Source: UMGS946 sp048421225
GTDB taxonomy: Bacteria; Bacillota; Clostridia; Christensenellales; CAG-138
Assembly (NCBI GenBank): GCA_048421225.1
Contig: DBFNRV010000072.1
Location: forward strand, 1 to 9,343
Length of the DNA: 9,343 bases
Direction: 5' to 3'
Every line of letters begins with the position of its first letter. Positions within the stretch are counted from its first letter, which is position 1. The notes beneath the pieces were generated by a model. It saw only the letters and a list, made by a program, of their open reading frames with translations, did no database searches and was not told where the DNA came from. Made by a program: the position numbers and the translations under genes. Positions 7,801 to 9,343 of the stretch are shown here, piece after piece.

Positions 7801-9040
7801 TGATGTTGAACTCATTGGCGAATATGCATTTAACAATAACTCAGGTCTTACCCGCGTAGTATTTGGTCCAAACCTGAATACCTTGATGGGAAGCGCATTC
7901 TATGGCACAACTTCGATGACGGAAGCGTACTTCCTTGGAGATGTTCCAGCTAATATCGGAGCCAACGTATTTAAGAACGCCAAGTCGCTCACGATATACT
8001 ATGATAACGAAAACGTTGAAAGCTGGGCGCCCGACGGACAGAGTTCATGGGACGGCCATCCCATGATGGGAACAACGTTCCACAGTGTAGTATATGTTGA
8101 CGCAAATGGTACGACGATCCTCAGTCAGTATGTAGCAGATACTCATTCAGCTATCATACCCGAAGCGCCAGTTCTTGATGGCAATCCATTTGTTGGCTGG
8201 TCAGCGGACGCATCAAGCGTAACCGAGGATATGATAATCAAACCCATATATGAAAACGCAATCTACTCAATCGGAGTTGGAAGCGTTAACGCCAATCCAG
8301 GCGAAACCGTGACGGTGCCTATAAGCGCCAATAACCTCGCGGCGGCGGTATTCAATGTTGAGTATGACCCCGAAGTCCTCACTTATGCTGGATATACCAA
8401 CATTGCTCCCGATGGTTCGATGATGATAGTAAATGATTCAACTCCGGGCGTGCTGTCAATCGCAGTTGCAAATACCAGCGGCAATTACTTTGGCGAGTTT
8501 ATGACGCTAAGCTTCAAGGCGGCGGAGGATGCGTCAGACGTTACAGAGTTGGCCATTGAGGTCAGCAGTGCAAGCGTTATAGTTAACGGAACGTCTACCG
8601 ACGTCGATGTATCCGATATAGAGGCGGCCAACGGAAGCGTTGACTTCAGCGCCCCGACATATACGGTAACCTTCGTGGATGGCCATACGGGCGAAGTAAT
8701 CTTCACTGATGAAGTGAATGAAGGCGAAGCGGCGGCAGCGCCCGAAGTGACCGGACATGAAGCGGAACCCTTCCCGTACATCTTCATTGGATGGGATAAG
8801 GACTTCTCGTGTGTAACGGAAGATATGACGGTTACAGCAAACTTTGCTCTACTTGGAGATGTAAACTTGGATGGAGAAGTGAATATTACCGATGCATTGA
8901 TTATAGCGCGTCAGCAGGTCGGTTATGACGAACTGGACGAGGCTGCCATGATAGTGGCCGACGTCAACGGTGACGGTGTTGTCAATATAACGGACACTCT
9001 ACTGCTTATGCGCGTCCTGGTTGGACTTGAAACAGTCTAA
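1814..9040 (+). CDS. giant secreted S8 subtilase with BspA-type LRRs, cohesin and C-terminal dockerin
   Basis: A 2408-residue extracellular serine endopeptidase of the subtilisin (S8) type on a modular scaffold. Order by residue: signal peptide 1-28; I9-like propeptide ~69-168; S8 catalytic domain ~185-675 with Asp204, His278, oxyanion Asn375 and Ser606, carrying a PA-type insert ~440-555; Fn3-like domains ~680-1105 as in lactocepin/C5a peptidase ('VPYLAFYGNW' at 821-830); BspA-type LRRs ~1108-2065; InlB-like repeat 2091-2147; cohesin ~2150-2278; second InlB-like repeat 2283-2345; dockerin 2347-2408. All catalytic residues are present, so it should be active after propeptide removal. There is no LPXTG, SLH or transmembrane tail; retention at the cell or in a complex would depend on the dockerin, the cohesin or the LRRs. 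The reading frame is unbroken. It has its own promoter and terminator and is apparently monocistronic. Substrate is unknown; protein nutrition, mucus or host-protein attack are inferences. Confidence 0.93.
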   Translation: MKRAPKCLLTCLLAILMVFTMLPLNALAENGSSDNANPADEGRMDGESVALSSLAGAREAIGDSYDDSDIVRIIVELKDEPLADLSGALKDGKLTSKGLNVQKSMLADHENVFSKIASQANEEEQGTMRLKYNYTTLFNGFALECTYGQLETIRNTEGVERAYVAASYELPVEPKVNTGGDTIGAPILWDLGYSGEGITVAVLDTGLDTDHDAFAVEPENPAFDRSYIEEVLANNSLNAQRGLPITVDDVYLSGKLPFAYDYAGGDTNVNHLNGGNDHGTHVAGIVAADPADNKVQGVAPQAQLIILKVFPDGGNAYSDDILAALEDCVPLGVDVINMSLGSPSGFTYRDDMVTTMAAYDRLSKAGINIAAAAGNDTTAARNNLWELDKSLTSNPDNGIVGAPATYAQSLAVASVENLVIEGNYFKVGDNDIFYNDSSINYDPNGQFIHVLGGQTLEYVVIPGYGEASDYEGLDVEGKVALVSRGETNFSEKHEQAIAHGAAACIVYNNDTDGMLNMQILANPTPCISISMADGQHMLESAVDGVGTLYVATDTSAKPNEVGGEPSDFTSWGTTAGLTIKPEIMAPGGNIFSSRNHNSYGLMSGTSMASPHVAGAMAIMLQVMEERHPGMDAEERIELINTLMMSTATPSENDDGVAYSPRQQGAGLLNIANAIATDAYITVEDNVRPKLELGDDPEKSGVYTLNFEIKNTSDEQIRYEILPTVLTETSELGGTYHDEEVYFMSQSARDITSQANITTNWDQNIAVVPANGSAEVEVVITLNDEIKAELDGQFENGIYVEGFVELRRLATEEGVIGVDLNVPYLAFYGNWNKAPIIDTGYYWDSYNGLPCWSSQYTNYGGSMITGTSQFLPFGVNPYVNISNPGHMSERNSLSPLRKDGRYDKVDLVYTSLLRDARRLTYTITDVKTGEVYYNQTADYSYKSVYNDNYESILPAGAFAEDSIKAWHGTNSAGEALAEGTTVMVRVQVELDYEGFVPEENENYFWEFPVTIDNAPPQVVSCVSDGNTLTMEVQDNRFVSYVEVWDADDMGIFSDPIAQLGINEAEVGAKTTIRVNVGSSETLYIAVADYACNQYIFTVDAQTGEIQTTAQFEYVVEDNDEVTITGYTGADMDVVIPDTIMDYPVTAIAEKAFFLESTIRSISLGKNVRSIGENAFTRCTVLESIEVDPENEYFTSIDGVLFDKDVKTVISYPGGKTDTTYQVPDGVETIGRYGLYFGTFENVVLPESLTTIEGYGLSYCSNLSEIEFPAGLTTIGEQAFFGCGSLGSVNIHSGITDIGLAAFSYCSSLTGISVADDNPNYCDIDEVLFSKDMTSLKAFPTNNGISEYTVPDGVKTVEGYAFYNNRGMTSIIISDSVETIGEYAFYYCQGATQVVISNNVKTIGDYAFYSCKGITTLALPESLESIGAYSFAWCQGLTELNTGNGLKTIGKYAFNFCSSLINVNIGNSVESIGNYAFYSCSKMLNVTFGNSLREIGSSAFSNCSKILAINLPDTITDIGSSAFNNCSAATTLTLGSSLKTIGNMAFNGCKGFTELVIPEGVTKIDSSAFARCSGITRLTIPATITEFGSSIFSYCSNLDNVVLPEGMTVIPEGMFMQCSNLSNVTFPSTIEVVGDRAFNYCKKLTSIDLPDTTREIGYGTFYYCTEITEVVFPEELVTLGNNAFYSCTKLNKVEFNDKLETIGGFAFYGCSGITYAEIPDSVTSIGTSAFNRCNNMEYINFGTGLQEIGSMAFNYCDKLERFVVDENNPYMCSIDGVLFNKDVTKLIFYPLGKLGTSYGVPSTVTEIGDYGIYSIMALESVTLPDGLVTLGEHALSRNSNLKSLRLPASLENIHYTSFYYGLSMTSIDVDPANETFSSIDGVLFNKAQDTLVFYPNGRPDTMYVVPDGVTTISPYAFYECKTIEGIDYGKDVTFIGTYAMNNCTNLNTVKLGQSVESIDAYAFSGCNGLTSLDVSSALKNIGAYAFANCRNIPYVFLNDVELIGEYAFNNNSGLTRVVFGPNLNTLMGSAFYGTTSMTEAYFLGDVPANIGANVFKNAKSLTIYYDNENVESWAPDGQSSWDGHPMMGTTFHSVVYVDANGTTILSQYVADTHSAIIPEAPVLDGNPFVGWSADASSVTEDMIIKPIYENAIYSIGVGSVNANPGETVTVPISANNLAAAVFNVEYDPEVLTYAGYTNIAPDGSMMIVNDSTPGVLSIAVANTSGNYFGEFMTLSFKAAEDASDVTELAIEVSSASVIVNGTSTDVDVSDIEAANGSVDFSAPTYTVTFVDGHTGEVIFTDEVNEGEAAAAPEVTGHEAEPFPYIFIGWDKDFSCVTEDMTVTANFALLGDVNLDGEVNITDALIIARQQVGYDELDEAAMIVADVNGDGVVNITDTLLLMRVLVGLETV
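2018..2317 (+). other. inhibitor I9-like propeptide of the subtilase
   Basis: Residues ~69-168 run from 'DIVRIIVELKDEPL' to 'VERAYVAASYELP'. The pattern of a strand, two helices and a final strand, including 'YNYTTLFNGFALECTYGQL', is that of intramolecular chaperone/inhibitor propeptides. It is expected to be cleaved off during maturation just before the catalytic domain. Confidence 0.75.
2366..3838 (+). other. S8 peptidase domain with PA-type insertion
   Basis: Residues ~185-675. The Asp motif is 'VAVLDTGLDTDH' (Asp204), the His motif 'NDHGTHVAGIVA' (His278), the oxyanion motif 'AAAGND' (Asn375) and the Ser motif 'SGTSMASPHVAG' (Ser606). The wide His-to-Ser spacing (328 residues) is explained by a protease-associated domain around 440-555 ('VEGKVALVSRGETNFSEKHEQ'). 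This layout is that of cell-envelope proteinases such as lactocepin and C5a peptidase. The PA domain usually shapes access of protein substrates. Confidence 0.92.
3851..5128 (+). other. Fn3-like domains downstream of the protease domain
   Basis: Residues ~680-1105, beta-rich. The first part (~680-830) resembles the fn3_5 domain that follows the catalytic domain in streptococcal C5a peptidase and lactocepin, ending in 'VPYLAFYGNW'. The later part has strand-rich segments such as 'DNAPPQVVSCVSDGNTLTM' and 'DNRFVSYVEVWDAD', like the second and third Fn3 domains of those enzymes. Exact boundaries are uncertain. Confidence 0.65.
5135..8008 (+). repeat. BspA-type (LRR_5) leucine-rich repeat region, about 34 units
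   Basis: Residues ~1108-2065 carry roughly 34 copies of a 23-residue unit with the core pattern AFxxC, then LxxIxLPxxLxxIG. It opens with 'FEYVVEDNDEVTITGY', a common lead-in to such arrays. Eighteen units at residues 1356-1769 (bases 5879-7120) run in exact 69-base register with no insertion, and 17 of the 18 have Cys at the conserved position. Four 41-residue inserts interrupt the flanking parts. Copies differ widely at DNA level, so this is an old, selected array and not a recent expansion. In BspA and related proteins such repeats bind host proteins or other bacteria; here that role is inferred. Confidence 0.92.
8084..8254 (+). other. InlB-type (Listeria-Bacteroides) repeat 1
   Basis: Residues 2091-2147, from 'SVVYVDANGTTILSQYV' to 'FVGWSADASSVTEDM', with the usual strand, proline-rich turn and 'F.GW' signature of this small beta-grasp-like repeat. 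It closely parallels the second copy at 8660-8848 and probably acts as a spacer or binding module between the LRRs and the cohesin. Confidence 0.7.
8261..8647 (+). other. cohesin domain
   Basis: Residues ~2150-2278. The order of motifs is that of cohesins: an opening strand with 'NPGETVTVPISANN', then 'AAVFNVEYDPEVLTYAG', a central 'GVLSIAVANTSGNYFGEFM' with 'TLSFKA', and a closing 'NGSVDF' strand. At about 129 residues it is slightly shorter than typical type I cohesins (~140-150). Cohesins bind dockerins in cellulosomes, so this protein can in principle receive a dockerin-bearing partner. Confidence 0.85.
8660..8848 (+). other. InlB-type repeat 2
   Basis: Residues 2283-2345, 'YTVTFVDGHTGEVIF' to 'FIGWDKDFSCVTEDMTV'. 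It is paralogous to repeat 1: both share F(I/V)GW, then xVTEDM near the end. It separates the cohesin from the dockerin. Confidence 0.7.
8852..9037 (+). other. type I dockerin domain
   Basis: Residues 2347-2408 form the extreme C-terminus. Two EF-hand-like calcium loops are complete: Asp2349, Asn2351, Asp2353, Asn2357, Asp2360 and Asp2383, Asn2385, Asp2387, Asn2391, Asp2394. Each loop ends in the identical 'VNITD' and is followed by a hydrophobic helix with Arg at the same place (2366 and 2400). Dockerins anchor enzymes to cohesins of scaffoldins, so the protein is expected to plug into a scaffold or another copy of itself. Confidence 0.9.
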
Positions 9041-9080
9041 CTGAACGTGTTGCCGGAATTATAACGGCCCCCCTTTGTAA

Positions 9081-9106
9081 GAGGCCGCAGCGAATGCTGC
9101 GGCCTC
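9081..9106 (+). terminator. first hairpin of a tandem terminator region
   Basis: A perfect 11-bp GC-rich stem (9081-9091 with 9096-9106) and a GAAT loop, 40 bases after the protease stop codon. No T-tract follows it directly, so alone it may act as a pause or a 3'-end-protecting hairpin. Confidence 0.65.
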
Positions 9107-9107
9107 A

Positions 9108-9141
9108 GGCCGTCGACAAAGTCAGTCGACGGCCCTTTTTT
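9108..9141 (+). terminator. intrinsic terminator downstream of the protease gene
   Basis: A perfect 10-bp stem, GGCCGTCGAC (9108-9117) with GTCGACGGCC (9125-9134), a seven-base loop and a T6 tract (9136-9141). This is a textbook rho-independent terminator in the + direction. It lies one base after the first hairpin. It could also serve the insertion sequence by blocking incoming transcription. Confidence 0.85.
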
Positions 9142-9343
9142 GTGGAAATTGAAAAGGAAAACGGGGGATAAACGTCGAATATATAAGGAAGAAAATAAGA
9201 TTGGGTGAACGGGATGCTGAAACGGAAAGAAAGCGAACAGATGCAGTTGGAGCTGGCGACATATGATCTGCTGGTGAGGCCGGATCACCTGCTGCGAAAG
9301 ATCGATCAGGTGATTGATTTCAGCTTTATCTACGATATCTGCG
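9142..9343 (+). mobile_element. IS1182-like insertion sequence, left end only
   Basis: Inferred from the transposase start at 9214. The left terminal inverted repeat should lie upstream of that start, but it cannot be identified because the right end is outside the window. The boundary given is only a guess placed after the terminator; the hairpins at 9081-9134 could belong to the element. Confidence 0.5.
9214..9343 (+). CDS. IS1182-family transposase, N-terminal fragment (runs off window)
   Basis: Forty-three codons are visible. They read MLKRKESEQMQLELA, then 'DHLLRKIDQVIDFSFIYD', the hallmark N-terminus (DUF772-type) of IS1182/IS5-superfamily DDE transposases, where 'DHLLRKID..IDFSFIY' is nearly invariant. 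The catalytic DDE core lies beyond the window, so it cannot be said whether the gene is intact. ATG 9214 has a GGTGA element five bases upstream (9204-9208). An in-frame GTG at 9205 with AAGGAAG further upstream (9185-9191) is an alternative, and a stop at 9196 bars anything longer. The transposase would catalyse cut-and-paste or copy movement of its own element. Confidence 0.85.
   Translation, partial: MLKRKESEQMQLELATYDLLVRPDHLLRKIDQVIDFSFIYDIC

Noticed and set aside
9037..9288. An 83-codon open frame on the - strand over the terminator and IS start.
   Set aside because: It reads through both terminator hairpins, overlaps the transposase gene and has no domain or ribosome binding site support.

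Overview
The window looks like chromosomal or metagenomic DNA from a low-to-mid GC Gram-positive anaerobe of the Clostridia. The signs are strong AGGAGG-type ribosome binding sites, sigma-A-like promoters, BspA-type leucine-rich repeats, a cohesin and a type I dockerin, and an IS1182-like transposase. I cannot fix the genus from sequence alone.

Layout. (1) Bases 2-913 (+) hold the 3' part of a gene for a regulator with a C-terminal ArsR-type winged helix. Its frame is open to the window edge, so the true start lies upstream. (2) It converges on a GNAT acetyltransferase gene (966-1481, -), with a small imperfect stem-loop between the two. (3) A 332-base AT-rich intergenic region (1482-1813) separates the acetyltransferase from a divergent giant gene. 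It holds a near-consensus promoter and a 9-bp inverted repeat in the predicted leader. (4) Bases 1814-9040 (+) encode one 2408-residue secreted protein that takes up three quarters of the window. (5) Two GC-rich hairpins with a T6 tract end that transcript. (6) The 5' end of an IS1182-family transposase gene runs off the right edge from 9214.

The giant protein is the point of interest. In order it has a signal peptide, an I9-type propeptide, an S8 subtilase with an intact catalytic triad and a PA-type insert, Fn3-like domains as in lactocepin/C5a peptidase, and a very long BspA-type LRR region. That region includes 18 units in exact 23-residue register and four 41-residue non-LRR-like modules. 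The tail is an InlB-like repeat, a cohesin, a second InlB-like repeat and a C-terminal dockerin with two complete calcium loops. There is no sortase or S-layer anchor. A protease, a probable adhesion surface and both halves of the cohesin-dockerin pair therefore sit on one chain. This suggests (inference) a cellulosome-like assembly, or self-polymerisation, built around proteolysis or host/protein binding rather than polysaccharide breakdown.

The flanking genes show no obvious functional tie to the protease. The regulator is not co-directional in an operon with it, the GNAT gene is divergent, and the IS is a mobile neighbour.
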